Under the pieces are notes generated by a model, which saw only the letters and a list, made by a program, of their open reading frames with translations, had not been told where the DNA came from and did not search any database. Below are positions 42,835 through 51,336 of a stretch of DNA of 64,000 bases, in pieces; position 1 is the first letter of the stretch; each line of letters begins with the position of its first letter. This stretch comes from Saccharopolyspora erythraea NRRL 2338 (GTDB taxonomy: Bacteria; Actinomycetota; Actinomycetes; Mycobacteriales; Pseudonocardiaceae), in the NCBI RefSeq assembly GCF_000062885.1, contig NC_009142.1, forward strand, positions 310,001 to 374,000, given 5' to 3'. The position numbers were made by a program, and so were the translations under genes.

Positions 42835-43134
42835 ATGTTCGAGCAGGGGGACTGGCGGATTCGGGCAGCTTGCCGAGACGAGAATCCGGACCAGTTGTTC
42901 GTACGGGGCGCCGAGCAGCGCAAGGCGCGCATGGTCTGCTTCGGGTGCCCGGTCCGCACGGAGTGCCTGGGTGAGGCGCTCGACAACAAGATCGAGTTCG
43001 GGGTCTGGGGCGGAATGACCGAGCGGGAGCGGCGCGCGCTGCTGCGCAGGCGTCCCGACGTCCGCAACTGGCGGGAATTGCTCGAGGCGGCCCGCCAGAA
43101 CTACGCCGATTTCGAGGAGTACCAGGTGAGCTGA
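42835..43134 (+). CDS. wblA: WhiB-family iron-sulfur regulator (WblA/WhiB4-like)
   Basis: A 99-residue Wbl protein. The four cluster ligands are Cys13, Cys35, Cys38 and Cys44 (AACRD, then CFGCPVRTEC), and the turn GVWGG at 56-60 is followed by the basic tail TERERRALLRRRP that contacts DNA. Its neighbours (PonA2 on one side, the ArsA-like pair on the other) mark it as the orthologue of mycobacterial WhiB4 and Streptomyces WblA. These respond to nitric oxide and oxygen; WblA is a pleiotropic down-regulator of antibiotic production and a controller of development. ATG 42835 gives the standard N-terminus. Confidence 0.92.
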   Translation: MFEQGDWRIRAACRDENPDQLFVRGAEQRKARMVCFGCPVRTECLGEALDNKIEFGVWGGMTERERRALLRRRPDVRNWRELLEAARQNYADFEEYQVS

Positions 43135-43200
43135 CCGCTCACCGCGGAAGACCGGTATTTACCGTTATTCACGGTTTTCCGGTCAAGGCTCCATTGGGGT

Positions 43201-43234
43201 GACCGCGCGGATGGAGCAGTCCGTCCGCGCGGTT
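43201..43234. terminator. Bidirectional terminator, wblA / arsA-like
   Basis: GACCGCGCGGATGGA (43201-43215) pairs with TCCGTCCGCGCGGTT (43220-43234), with two non-Watson-Crick positions, around a GCAG loop between convergent stops. A weaker hairpin (GACCGG/CCGGTC, 43150-43184) precedes it. Confidence 0.75.
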
Positions 43235-43251
43235 CTCCATTTCTCCACCCG

Positions 43252-44391
43252 TTATCCACCGGCCAGCAACCTGCCGATTTCACGCAGCCCTTCCAGGTCG
43301 TGCACGTCCGACGGCAGCGCGGGCACGCCGGCCAGCGGGACCTCCGGGTGGGCCCGGGTGAACCTGGCGAGCATCCGCTTCTCCCGCTCGGCGACCGCGA
43401 CCCGGTCGGCGTGGATCCGCAGCACGGCAGCGGCCAGCGGCGAGGCCCCGGCGGTCTCCAGCTCCTCGGCCGCGGAAACCGCTCGCGGCCCGGGCAGGTC
43501 GGCGACCACGGGATGGGTGCGGTTGGCGATCAGCCCGGCCAGCGGCATGCCGTCGCCGGCGAGCCGCTCGACGAAGTAGGCGGCCTCCCGCAGCGCGTCC
43601 GGTTCCGGGGCGGCGATCACCAGGAAGGCCGTTCCCGGCGAGCGCAGCAGCCGGTAGGTGGAGTCGGCGCGCTCGCGGAAACCGCCGAAGGTCGACTCGA
43701 ACGCCTGCACGAACGCGGCGGCGTCGTTGAGGAGCTGGCCGCCGATGATCGTGGAGACGGCCTTGGAGAACATCCCGAAGCTCGCCGCCGCGATCCGGCG
43801 CAGGCCCTTGCCGCCGGCGCGGGCCGGGCTCGACAGCATCTTGATCAGCCGCCCGTCCAGCACCGTCGACAGCCGCTGCGGCGCGTCCAGGAAGTCCAGG
43901 GCGGATCGGCTCGGCGGGGTGTCCACGACGATGAGGTCCCAGGTGCCCGACGCGGCGAGCTGCCCCAGCTTCTCCATCGCCATGTACTCCTGCGTGCCGG
44001 AGAACGAGGTGGAGATCGTCTGGTAGAAGGGGTTGCTCAGGATCTGCTCGGTGCGCTCCGGACCGGCGTGGGCGCGCACCATGTCGTCGAAGGTGCGGCG
44101 CATGTCCAGCATCATCGCGTTCAGGTCGCCCGCCGGTTCGAAGCCCTCCAGCACCACCTGCTTGGGCTGGTTGCCGAGCTCCCGCAGGCCCAGCGCCTGG
44201 GCGAGCCTGCGCGCCGGGTCGATGGTGAGCACCACGGTCTTGCGGCCGCGTTCGGCCGCGCGCACCGCCAGCGCCGCCGCGGTGGTGGTCTTGCCGACGC
44301 CGCCGGAGCCGCAGCACACCACCACCTTGGTAGCGGGGTCGTCCAGCAGGGCGTCGACGTCGACCGGGTCCGGCCGGTGCGGTTGGTTCAT
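43252..44391 (-). CDS. ArsA-like ATPase, second of pair (Rv3680-like)
   Basis: A 379-residue deviant-Walker P-loop ATPase of the ArsA/Get3 group. The A motif is [10 protein letters not shown] (28-37), with the signature Lys after GVG. Switch region [16 protein letters not shown] and Walker B-like [16 protein letters not shown] follow. No arsenic operon is nearby. In mycobacteria this ATPase and its partner form a two-subunit complex affecting redox and nitric-oxide sensitivity. ATG 44391 overlaps the stop of the first subunit gene (ATGA), so the two are coupled. It is one of the hallmark genes of the wblA block. Confidence 0.9.
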   Translation of the reverse strand: MNQPHRPDPVDVDALLDDPATKVVVCCGSGGVGKTTTAAALAVRAAERGRKTVVLTIDPARRLAQALGLRELGNQPKQVVLEGFEPAGDLNAMMLDMRRTFDDMVRAHAGPERTEQILSNPFYQTISTSFSGTQEYMAMEKLGQLAASGTWDLIVVDTPPSRSALDFLDAPQRLSTVLDGRLIKMLSSPARAGGKGLRRIAAASFGMFSKAVSTIIGGQLLNDAAAFVQAFESTFGGFRERADSTYRLLRSPGTAFLVIAAPEPDALREAAYFVERLAGDGMPLAGLIANRTHPVVADLPGPRAVSAAEELETAGASPLAAAVLRIHADRVAVAEREKRMLARFTRAHPEVPLAGVPALPSDVHDLEGLREIGRLLAGG

Positions 44392-45389
44392 TGCGGGCTC
44401 CCGACGCCGTGATCGTTGAGCAGCTCGGCCAGCTCGTAGAGCTCGGCGACGTCGATGCCCGCGATGAGGTCGGGCAGCGACACCGACGGCAGGTCGAGCT
44501 CGGACACCTGTTCCCGCGCGGCCTGCTCTTCCTGCGCGCGGATCGCGTGCTCGACGGCCTGGTGCGCGAGCGCGCCGACCAGCTCGTCGTCCGCCCGGAG
44601 CCCCGCGGACTCCAGCCCGCCGCGCAGCCGCCCGGTGTCGACCCGTCCGGCCGCCGCCGCGGTCGCCGAGCGGGCGGGCAGCCGACCGGGGCGGACCCGG
44701 TTGAACAGCACCGCACCCGGGCGCAGGTCGGCGGCGTCGAGCTCGGCCACGGCCTCCAGCGTCTCCCGCACCGGCAGGTCCTCCAGCAGCGTGACCAGGT
44801 GGACGACCGTGTCGCTGGAGTGCAGCAGCCGCACGACGCCGTCGCTGTGGCCGCGGATCGGGCCGACCTTGGCCAGGTCCGCCATCGCCCTGGTGACGTC
44901 GAGGAACTTGACCACCCGCCCGGTCGGCGGGGCGTCGACCACGACGTGGTCGTAGACGTAGCGGCCGCGCTCGTCGGTGCGGCCGACGCACTCCTTGATC
45001 TTGCCGGTGAACAGCACGTCCCGGAGGCCCGGCGCGAGCGTGGTGGCGAACTCGATGGCGCCCATCTTGCGCAGCGTCCGCCCCGCGAAGCCGAGGTTGT
45101 AGAACATCGACAGGTACTCCAGCAGAGCCGGTTCGGCGTCGATGGCCAGCGCCCGCAGCTCGCCGCCCCCGGGCGCGGCGGCGATCGACTCCTCGGAGTA
45201 GGGCAGCGGCGCGGTGTCGAAGAGCTGGGCGATGCCCTGCCTGCCCTCGACCTCGACCAGCAGCACCTTGCGACCTCCGGTGGCCAGCGCCAGCGCCAGC
45301 GCCGCGGCGACCGTCGTCTTGCCGGTACCGCCCTTGCCGCTGACCACGTGCAGCCGGGCGTGATTGAGTTCCCCGTCCCAGTCGGTCAC
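44388..45389 (-). CDS. ArsA-like ATPase, first of pair (Rv3679-like)
   Basis: A 333-residue P-loop ATPase. The A motif is GKGGTGKTT (18-26). A switch segment follows ([16 protein letters not shown]), then a Walker B-type [16 protein letters not shown]. The C-terminal third is more variable and rich in Leu-Asp. It is paralogous to its downstream partner and overlaps it by four bases. The probable role is a redox- or stress-linked ATPase complex, not arsenite export. GTG 45389 has no clear ribosome site and may be leaderless. Confidence 0.88.
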   Translation of the reverse strand: MTDWDGELNHARLHVVSGKGGTGKTTVAAALALALATGGRKVLLVEVEGRQGIAQLFDTAPLPYSEESIAAAPGGGELRALAIDAEPALLEYLSMFYNLGFAGRTLRKMGAIEFATTLAPGLRDVLFTGKIKECVGRTDERGRYVYDHVVVDAPPTGRVVKFLDVTRAMADLAKVGPIRGHSDGVVRLLHSSDTVVHLVTLLEDLPVRETLEAVAELDAADLRPGAVLFNRVRPGRLPARSATAAAAGRVDTGRLRGGLESAGLRADDELVGALAHQAVEHAIRAQEEQAAREQVSELDLPSVSLPDLIAGIDVAELYELAELLNDHGVGSPQ

Positions 45390-45445
45390 ACGATCAGCGT
45401 AGGTCCGCGGCGGCCGGCATGTCTGCCGAACGTGGGTGCCGCCGC

Positions 45446-45697
45446 TCAGCCGGTGATCATCACGCCCACCGTGATCAGCACCCCCGCGGCGACCAGACCC
45501 CAGCACACCGCGGGCGGCAGCACCGTCGCGGCCAGCGCCGCGAGGACCACGACCACCAGGCCGCCGTGCAGGGCCACCCTGCCGACCTCGCCGGGGGCGC
45601 GGTCGCGCCGGGCCCGGACGGTGCTCATGATCCCGAGGACCATGAAGCCGCCGACCGCCGTGATCAGCGCCGTCGCCACGATCCGCCACGTCTCCAC
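45446..45697 (-). CDS. Small hydrophobic membrane protein
   Basis: An 83-residue protein with three likely TM helices (IVATALITAVGGFMVLGIM; GLVVVVLAALAATVLP; VCWGLVAAGVLITVGVMITG) and a short basic loop (RARRDRAPGEVGR). GTG 45697 is the only start that keeps the helices and a short N-terminus. It lies 56 bp upstream of the ArsA pair on the same strand and may belong to that transcript. Function unknown. Confidence 0.7.
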   Translation of the reverse strand: METWRIVATALITAVGGFMVLGIMSTVRARRDRAPGEVGRVALHGGLVVVVLAALAATVLPPAVCWGLVAAGVLITVGVMITG

Positions 45698-45796
45698 GGG
45701 TGTCGAAGCTAGCGCGCCGGCGCCTGCCGTTGGGGCGCCGCGGCACGATCGGCCGGGTCGGTGGCGGGTTGCCGCCCGGCATCTACGCTGATCGGC

Positions 45797-45955
45797 ATGA
45801 CTAAGTGGGAGTACTCCACCGTGCCGCTGTTGAGCCACGCGACCAAGCAGATCCTCGACCAGTGGGGCGAGGACGGGTGGGAGCTCGTCGCCGTCCTGCC
45901 CGGGCCGACCGGCGAGCAGATGGTGGCCTACATGAAGCGGCCGAAGGGCGACTGA
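45797..45955 (+). CDS. DUF4177 small protein
   Basis: A 52-residue protein matching the DUF4177 pattern: MTKWEYSTVPL, then a central QWGEDGWELVAVLPG and a basic C-terminal MKRPKGD. It starts at ATG 45797 and ends 1 bp before the ATG of the RidA-like gene, so the two are cotranscribed. A homologue sits in this place in related actinobacteria. Function unknown. Confidence 0.85.
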   Translation: MTKWEYSTVPLLSHATKQILDQWGEDGWELVAVLPGPTGEQMVAYMKRPKGD

Positions 45956-45956
45956 G

Positions 45957-46415
45957 ATGGGACGCTGGACTGATCGACTGGCAGAGGCCGGCATCCAGCT
46001 CCCCGGGGTCGCGGCGCCGGTCGCGGCGTACGTTCCCGCGGTGCGCACCGGCTCGTACGTCTACACCTCCGGGCAGGTGCCGATCGTCGAGGGCAAGCTC
46101 GCGGCCGCGGGCAAGGTCGGCGCGGAGATCAGCGCCGACGAGGCCAAGCAGCACGCCCGCACCTGCGCGCTCAACGCGCTGGCCGCGGTCGACGCGCTGG
46201 TCGGGATCGACTCGGTCGTCCGGGTCGTCAAGGTCGTGGGATTCGTAGCTTCGGCGGAGGGTTTCACCGGGCAGCCGGGCGTGGTCAACGGTGCGTCGGA
46301 GCTGCTCGGCGAGATCTTCGGCGAGGCCGGGCAGCACGCGCGCTCGGCGGTCGGCGTGGCCGAGCTGCCGATCGGTGCACCGGTCGAAGTGGAGTTGATC
46401 GTCGAGGTCGAGTGA
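45957..46415 (+). CDS. RidA family protein (Rv3678c-like)
   Basis: A 152-residue RidA/YjgF-like protein, longer than the classic 130. The fold segments are visible (VRTGSYVYTSGQVPIVEGKL, NALAAVDALVGIDSVVRVVK) and the C-terminal IGAPVEVELIVEVE replaces the usual R-x-A-V-E. RidA enzymes hydrolyse reactive enamines and imines; the Arg that binds carboxylate in canonical RidA is not at the usual place, so activity may differ. It starts right after the DUF4177 stop. The gene is part of the conserved block with the beta-lactamase-like and Crp genes. Confidence 0.85.
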   Translation: MGRWTDRLAEAGIQLPGVAAPVAAYVPAVRTGSYVYTSGQVPIVEGKLAAAGKVGAEISADEAKQHARTCALNALAAVDALVGIDSVVRVVKVVGFVASAEGFTGQPGVVNGASELLGEIFGEAGQHARSAVGVAELPIGAPVEVELIVEVE

Positions 46416-46750
46416 ACCGACATCGCACGGGCGCGGTGCCACCTCCGGATTCCTCCTGGGTGGCGCCGCGTTCTGCGTTCCGCGGCCGGACCTGCAGTCG
46501 ATCTTCGCCGCTCGCGGGCCGCCGAGATTTCCGACAGGCCCCGCGGTCGCGGATCTGTGCAAGTACGCTGCGGTCAGCTTCATTTCGGATGGACCTGAGT
46601 GAGTGTCCAACGAATGGGGGTATCGGTTCCTGTGGGTATCCGTACGGTCTGAGCGGGGCATAGTTCACCCGAACGGTCCAGCAATCGGGAGCCGTGACGG
46701 CGGTGGCGGGCGACCGCGCCGGAGAAGTACAGAGCCTGGGAGGGGCTGAC
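46416..46750. other. 335-bp gap before the paralogous pair
   Basis: No gene is seen. GGGTATC occurs twice (about 46615-46645, in GGGGTATCGG and GTGGGTATCC), which resembles the -10 element of SigF/SigB-type stress sigma factors, but no matching -35 at standard spacing is evident. A promoter for the gene at 46751 is expected here. Confidence 0.3.
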
Positions 46751-47362
46751 GTGGCGGTGCGAGAAACCGACCTTCTGTGCCACGAATTGCTGCTTCGACT
46801 CGCCGGTCGGCTGCCCGACCGGCACCTCTGGCGCTACCGCGACTGGCTCGCCGGGGGAGCCGCCGACGTCCTGGCGCGGATGCTGCCGGGCACGCTCGTG
46901 CGCGAACGGATTCCGCTCGGCGACGGCGACTTCCGCCTGCTGCGCGACGCGCTGTTCCCCCTCGGCGCCGACCCCGCGCTGGTCAACGCCATCCTCCCGG
47001 CCAAGCAGACCAGGCCCGCCCACACCTTCGTCGCGACCTCGCACACCGACGACAGCGGCGACCCGGCGATCCTCGTCCTCGGCGCCACGCTGCGCGGCAG
47101 GCAGGGCGTCCGAGAGGTGCGCAGCTCGTGGCGGCGCGGTGACGGCCTGCCCCTCAAGCGGGTGCTGCTGGTGACCGCGTCGGCCGACGTCGTCGGCCTC
47201 ACCAGCGAGATCCAGCGGATCCTGCGGGCGCTCGGCGAGCCGGAGCCCTGCGTCGAGGTCCTGCCGCCCGACGTCGAGCCCACCGCCTACCACCGCGCCG
47301 CACTCGCCGAGTCCGCCCTGGTCTGCGAAGGGGCGGACGAACTCGCAGGTCACCGTGGCTGA
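46751..47362 (+). CDS. Hypothetical protein, first of a paralogous pair
   Basis: A 203-residue soluble protein with no recognised domain. The N-terminal half is helical (TDLLCHELLLRLAGRLPDRH, RLLRDALFPLGADPALVNAI). A middle section has a beta-strand pattern with an RVLLVTASADVVGLT segment. Near the end is an EVLPPDVEPTAYHRAALAES motif. The next gene repeats this plan (ELLG..., then SDLPEYHRNALAAAHRV), so both came from one ancestor. GTG 46751 was chosen for its GGGAGGGG site; GTG 46694 would add 19 residues. No function is proposed. Confidence 0.7.
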   Translation: MAVRETDLLCHELLLRLAGRLPDRHLWRYRDWLAGGAADVLARMLPGTLVRERIPLGDGDFRLLRDALFPLGADPALVNAILPAKQTRPAHTFVATSHTDDSGDPAILVLGATLRGRQGVREVRSSWRRGDGLPLKRVLLVTASADVVGLTSEIQRILRALGEPEPCVEVLPPDVEPTAYHRAALAESALVCEGADELAGHRG

Positions 47363-47436
47363 CTCGGCGTCCCCGCCCACCGGGGCGGCCGAGCGGTCGC
47401 AAAGGTCCAAAGCAAGGCTTCATCTAGGAGGCAGAC

Positions 47437-48621
47437 GTGGACGTGGCTGAGGGCGCCGGTCCGGTTGACCGGTTGCACAACCTCCTGCTCGCCATGACCG
47501 GACGTGTGGACGACGACGCGGTCAACTCGGCCCGGGAACTGCTCGGCACCGGGCAGCTCGACGCGGCGGCCGAGTTCCTGGCCGGCTGCCTGGTGGCCGG
47601 GCGGATCCCGGTGACCTCGACCGAGCAGTACCAGCTGCGCCGGGTGCTCGACGAGGCCCGCTCGCAGCAGCGGCTCGCCGACCGGCTGCACGTGCTCGAC
47701 ACGGTCCCGGACGAGGGGCACCGCTTCAGCGACCAGGACCAGTCCGACGACGAGGTCGTCGCCGCGCTCGCCCCGGTGACCTCCCGGCTCGCGGGGGTCC
47801 GCGCGCTGTGGTGCTCCTGGCGGGTCACCCCGGCCGGCGTCACCTACGGCGCGGTTCCGAGGCGGGTGCTGCTGGCCGAGGTCGGGTCGGACGGCTCGGT
47901 CGCGGCGGCGGGCTACCAGCTGCTGGAGGCGCTGCGCAGGGCCGGCGTCGGCTGTTCGGTCGAGGTGTTCAGCAGCGGTTCCGACCTGCCGGAGTACCAC
48001 CGCAACGCGCTGGCCGCCGCGCACCGGGTGCACCTGGACATGCCGCCTGCCGCGATCGCGCAGCAGAACGGCATGAGCCGCGCCCGCGCCCCGCGCGTCA
48101 GCTCCGGTGGTGAGCCCGCCGGAGGGCATGACTTACCGGCCGAACCAGCACCCGCGCCCAGGGCCGAGCGCCCCGTGGAACGACCCGTCGAGCGCCCGGC
48201 TCCCGAGCCGCAGCCCGAGCCGGAGCCCGTGACGCCCCCGGCGGTCTCCGAGCCCGCTCCGGCGCAGGTCGCGGCACCGGCCGAGCCCGCTCAGCAGGCC
48301 GCGGCACCGGCCGAGCCCGCGCCGCAGCAGCACCAGAACGCCCCCGAGAACCAGGGCAAGGCCGACAGCCAGGGCAACATGCGGGTCCCCGCCGCGGTCG
48401 ACGCCAAGCTCACCGACCGGGAGCGCAACCTGCTGCGCAAGCTGCACGAGGAACTGGCCCAGCGCGAGCAGGACCGCTCCGGTCCGGCCCAGGGCGGCCA
48501 GGGCCAGCGGCAGCCGGAGAGCTGGAACTCGACCATGCCGGGCGGCACCGGCGGCTTCCCGCCGATCGGCGCCCACCCCTCTCCGGTGAGCAACCAGAGC
48601 TACAACAAGCAGCGTCCCTGA
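47437..48621 (+). CDS. Hypothetical protein, second of the pair, with disordered tail
   Basis: A 394-residue protein. Residues about 1-200 are homologous to the preceding gene (helical N-half, RVLLAEVGSDGSVAAAGYQLL, then SGSDLPEYHRNALAAAHRV). After about 225 comes a 120-residue Pro/Ala/Glu-rich, probably disordered stretch (APAPRAERPVERPVERPAPE, PAPQQHQNAPENQ). A short helical motif, KLTDRERNLLRKLHEELAQR, follows near 325-345, then a Gln/Gly-rich tail. There is no signal peptide or TM. GTG 47437 has a GGAGG site. The pair could form a complex in which the tail binds a partner. Confidence 0.75.
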   Translation: MDVAEGAGPVDRLHNLLLAMTGRVDDDAVNSARELLGTGQLDAAAEFLAGCLVAGRIPVTSTEQYQLRRVLDEARSQQRLADRLHVLDTVPDEGHRFSDQDQSDDEVVAALAPVTSRLAGVRALWCSWRVTPAGVTYGAVPRRVLLAEVGSDGSVAAAGYQLLEALRRAGVGCSVEVFSSGSDLPEYHRNALAAAHRVHLDMPPAAIAQQNGMSRARAPRVSSGGEPAGGHDLPAEPAPAPRAERPVERPVERPAPEPQPEPEPVTPPAVSEPAPAQVAAPAEPAQQAAAPAEPAPQQHQNAPENQGKADSQGNMRVPAAVDAKLTDRERNLLRKLHEELAQREQDRSGPAQGGQGQRQPESWNSTMPGGTGGFPPIGAHPSPVSNQSYNKQRP

Positions 48622-48629
48622 CCGGACCC

Positions 48630-48666
48630 GGCGGCTGCCCCTCGCACCGCGCGAGGGGCAGCCGCC
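48630..48666. terminator. Bidirectional terminator
   Basis: GGCGGCTGCCCCTCGC (48630-48645) and its perfect 16-bp complement (48651-48666) surround an ACCGC loop between convergent stops. Confidence 0.92.
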
Positions 48667-48669
48667 GCC

Positions 48670-49548
48670 CTACACGGCCGCCTGCACGTCGGCCAGCACG
48701 CGCTGGAGGTGCAGGCCGCGCCGCACGTCGCAGACGTGCTCGGTCTTCCCTTCGCGGACCAGCTCCAGGAACTCGTCCAGCAGCACCGCGTAGCAGTCCT
48801 GGGCGGCGGTCCGTCGACCGGAGAGCTGCGTGTGGCCGTTCTCGCCGTAGACGCTGATGTCCACCAGCGCGGGCTGGACCGGGACGCGCAGCGACAGCGT
48901 GAGCGTGCTGGTGGCACCGCCCTCGTGGCCGAAGACCACGTGCCACAGGTCGTTGGCGGCGTCGCGGCTGGCGTAGTGCACCTGCTCGATGCGCCCGAGC
49001 GCGGCGTCGAGCAGGTCGATCGCGTGCGGTCCCGCGTCGACCAGCGCGCCTTCCTCCTGCCGCCACCGCGAGGCGGCGTAGTCGCCCGAGAGCAGCGCCC
49101 CGGCCAGCCAGCGCCCCGCGCCGCCCCGGACGCCGTCGAGCCCCGCCAGCCACGACCGCACCTCCGGCGCGAACCGGCGGGTCAGCATCATGACCGCGGC
49201 GACCCCGCTCTCCTGTGCCGCGTCGGCCACCGCCTGCGCGCCCGCCAGGTCGGTCGCCAGCGGCTTCTCCAGGATCAGGTGCTTGCCCGCGCGGGCCGCC
49301 ACCGGAGCCAGCTTGGCCTGCACGTCGGGCGGCACGGCGAACGCGACCGCGTCGACCGACGCGAGCAGTTCGTCGAACCCGGTCGCGACCAGGACGTCGC
49401 GCGACCCCGCCAGCTCCTCGGCCGCCTCCCGGCGCCTCGACCACACCGCCGCCAACCGCGTGCCCGGGTGCGCCTCCAGCCCCGGCGCGTGCACCCGGCC
49501 GGCCCACGGACCTGCTCCGACCACTCCGACCCGCAGCGTTTCGCTCAT
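48670..49548 (-). CDS. Gfo/Idh/MocA family NAD(P)-dependent oxidoreductase
   Basis: A 292-residue dehydrogenase. The Rossmann motif is VGVVGAGPWAGRVHAPGL (about 7-24), and the catalytic/substrate segment starts with LILEKPLATD (Lys in EKP). The C-terminal domain has DAGPHAIDLLDAALG. Family members oxidise or reduce sugars, inositols and similar carbonyls. The ATG at 49548 gives the standard start. No sugar operon is around it, so the substrate cannot be named. It is divergent from the NUDIX gene across 118 bp. Confidence 0.88.
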   Translation of the reverse strand: MSETLRVGVVGAGPWAGRVHAPGLEAHPGTRLAAVWSRRREAAEELAGSRDVLVATGFDELLASVDAVAFAVPPDVQAKLAPVAARAGKHLILEKPLATDLAGAQAVADAAQESGVAAVMMLTRRFAPEVRSWLAGLDGVRGGAGRWLAGALLSGDYAASRWRQEEGALVDAGPHAIDLLDAALGRIEQVHYASRDAANDLWHVVFGHEGGATSTLTLSLRVPVQPALVDISVYGENGHTQLSGRRTAAQDCYAVLLDEFLELVREGKTEHVCDVRRGLHLQRVLADVQAAV

Positions 49549-49666
49549 GCCGACATCGTGCCTTCGCCGCAACGGCGGCCCTGCGGACGGGGGTACCTGC
49601 GGCGACGCCGTGATCTCGGGGCCCGGATCGCGGTTTTCGGCGTCGTCCCGGCTTAGGGTGACCGGC

Positions 49667-50500
49667 ATGGTGCAACTTCCCGACGAGCTGGCGCTGCCCG
49701 AGGGGTTCGTGCCGGAGTCCCCGCCCGACCCGCCCGTCACGCCGAAGGACGCCGCGACCGTCCTGCTGCTGCGTGACGGAACCGCCGGACCGGAGGTCTT
49801 CCTCCAGCGCCGGGTGAAGGGCATGCCGTTCGCGGGAGGCATGACGGTGTTCCCGGGTGGCGGGGTCGACCCCCGCGACGCCGACACCTCGGTGGCGTGG
49901 AACGGTCCCTCCCCGCAGTGGTGGGCCAGGCAGCTCGGGTGCACCGAGGAGCTGGCCCGCGCGCTGGTGTGCGCGGCCGTGCGCGAGACGTTCGAGGAGT
50001 CCGGTGTGCTCCTGGCGGGCGCCGACCCGGGCACCGTCGTCAGCGACACCGCCGCCTTCGCCGACGTGCGAGCGGCGCTGGTGTCGCGGGAGCTCTCGCT
50101 GGCCGGGTTCCTCGCCGGGGCGGGCCTGGTGCTGCGCTCGGACCTGCTGCGGCCGTGGTCGAACTGGGTCACGCCGGAGGCCGAGCCGCGCCGCTACGAC
50201 ACCAGGTTCTTCGTCGCGGCGCTGCCGGAAGGCCAGCGCGCCGACGCCGCGACCTCCGAGGCGTCCGACGCGTACTGGCGGACCCCGCGGGCCGCGCTCG
50301 ACGACTGGCGGCAGGGCCGGTGCGGGCTGCTGCCCCCGACGTGGGTCACGTTGACCGAGATCGCCGAATGCGGCAGCGTTGCCGAGGCGCTGTCGACCGA
50401 GCGCGTCCTGACGAAGGTGGTGCCGAAGCTGGCCCGCCGCGACGGCAGGTGGCACGTGCTGATGCCGGGCGAGCCGGGCCACGACGGGGAAGGGCAGTGA
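49667..50500 (+). CDS. NUDIX hydrolase family protein, extended
   Basis: A 277-residue NUDIX-fold protein. Early motifs are typical (DAATVLLLRDG, EVFLQRRVKGMPFAGGMTVF, PGGGVDPRD). The catalytic box is broken by an insertion: the REx2EExG core is present (RETFEESGV) but the upstream Gly and Glu are spaced too far away. The group resembles the NUDT19/RP2p-type enzymes that act on acyl-CoA. ATG 49667 was chosen. It overlaps the next gene by one base, which supports an operon with the metallo-beta-lactamase. Confidence 0.85.
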   Translation: MVQLPDELALPEGFVPESPPDPPVTPKDAATVLLLRDGTAGPEVFLQRRVKGMPFAGGMTVFPGGGVDPRDADTSVAWNGPSPQWWARQLGCTEELARALVCAAVRETFEESGVLLAGADPGTVVSDTAAFADVRAALVSRELSLAGFLAGAGLVLRSDLLRPWSNWVTPEAEPRRYDTRFFVAALPEGQRADAATSEASDAYWRTPRAALDDWRQGRCGLLPPTWVTLTEIAECGSVAEALSTERVLTKVVPKLARRDGRWHVLMPGEPGHDGEGQ

Positions 50501-51327
50501 TGGAGCATCCCGCATACGGCGCGGTCCGTCCGGTGACCGCGTACGCGTCAGTGCTGCTGGCGCGCAACCCGGACGTGATGACCCTCGACGGCACCAACAC
50601 CTGGCTGGTCGGGTCGCCGGACTCGGCGGACCGCATCGTCATCGACCCCGGCCCGGCCGACCGCGACCACCTCGCCCTGGCCGCCGAGCGCCCGGTGTCG
50701 GTGGTCCTGCTGACCCACCACCACCCGGACCACACCGCGGGCGCCCGGGACTTCGCGGGGCTGACCGGCGCCCCGGTCCGGGCGCTGGACCCGGCGCTGT
50801 GCGCCGGCGCCGAACCGCTCACCGACGGGGAGACGGTCGAAGCCTCCGGCGTGCGGCTGCGCGTCCTGGCCACGCCGGGGCACACCGCCGACTCGGTGTG
50901 CTTCACCGTCGACGACCCCGCCGAACCGGCGGTGTTCACCGGGGACACCGTGCTGGGCAAGGGCACGACGGTCGTGGCGCACCCCGACGGTCACCTCGGC
51001 TCGTACCTGGAGTCGCTACGCCTGCTCGGCGACCTGCCGGAGGGCACCAGGGTGCTGCCAGGCCACGGCCCCGAGCTGCCCGACATCAGGGCGGTCAGCC
51101 GGGCCTACCTGGCGCACCGCGGCCAGCGGCTCGGCCAGATCCGCACCGTCCTGCGCGAACACGGCCCCGACATCACGGCCCGCGGGGTCGTGGAGATCGT
51201 TTACGCCGACGTCGACCCGGCGGTGTGGCCCGCGGCGGAGTGGAGCGTCCAGGCCCAGCTCACTTACCTGCGTGAACTTGAAGCCCCCGATGGGGCTTCA
51301 AGTGGCCCGCAAGGGCCATCGGCGTGA
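50500..51327 (+). CDS. Metallo-beta-lactamase fold hydrolase (Rv3677c-like)
   Basis: A 275-residue MBL-fold enzyme. The metal motif is LLTHHHPDHTAG (about 73-84), followed by ATPGHTADSVCF, FTGDTVLGKGT and LPGHGPE, so both zinc sites are complete. The length and order match the mycobacterial Rv3677c and LACTB2-like hydrolases (candidate RNA or thioester hydrolases), not antibiotic lactamases. The last 16 codons (after YLRELE) are encoded by a three-hairpin element, so the C-terminus is a read-in of that repeat and is probably not functional. Confidence 0.88.
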   Translation: MEHPAYGAVRPVTAYASVLLARNPDVMTLDGTNTWLVGSPDSADRIVIDPGPADRDHLALAAERPVSVVLLTHHHPDHTAGARDFAGLTGAPVRALDPALCAGAEPLTDGETVEASGVRLRVLATPGHTADSVCFTVDDPAEPAVFTGDTVLGKGTTVVAHPDGHLGSYLESLRLLGDLPEGTRVLPGHGPELPDIRAVSRAYLAHRGQRLGQIRTVLREHGPDITARGVVEIVYADVDPAVWPAAEWSVQAQLTYLRELEAPDGASSGPQGPSA

Positions 51328-51336
51328 AACGCCGAT
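51280..51336 (+). repeat. Three-hairpin 3'-end element, copy D
   Basis: GAAGCCCC-CGAT-GGGGCTTC (51280-51299), TGGCCC-GCAA-GGGCCA (51303-51318) and ATCGGCGT-GAA-ACGCCGAT (51318-51336). The MBL stop codon TGA (51325-51327) spans the last stem pair and GAA loop of the third hairpin, and the convergent MOSC stop begins at the next base. It matches copy A on the opposite strand almost hairpin for hairpin (first stem identical, second stem core GGCCC/GGGCC). Confidence 0.88.

Noticed and set aside
43252-45389. Arsenic resistance operon
   Set aside because: The ATPases are ArsA-like, but no arsR, arsB or arsC is near and the gene order matches the redox-linked wblA block instead.
50500-51327. Antibiotic beta-lactamase
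   Set aside because: No signal peptide, and the order and motifs fit the LACTB2/Rv3677c hydrolase group.
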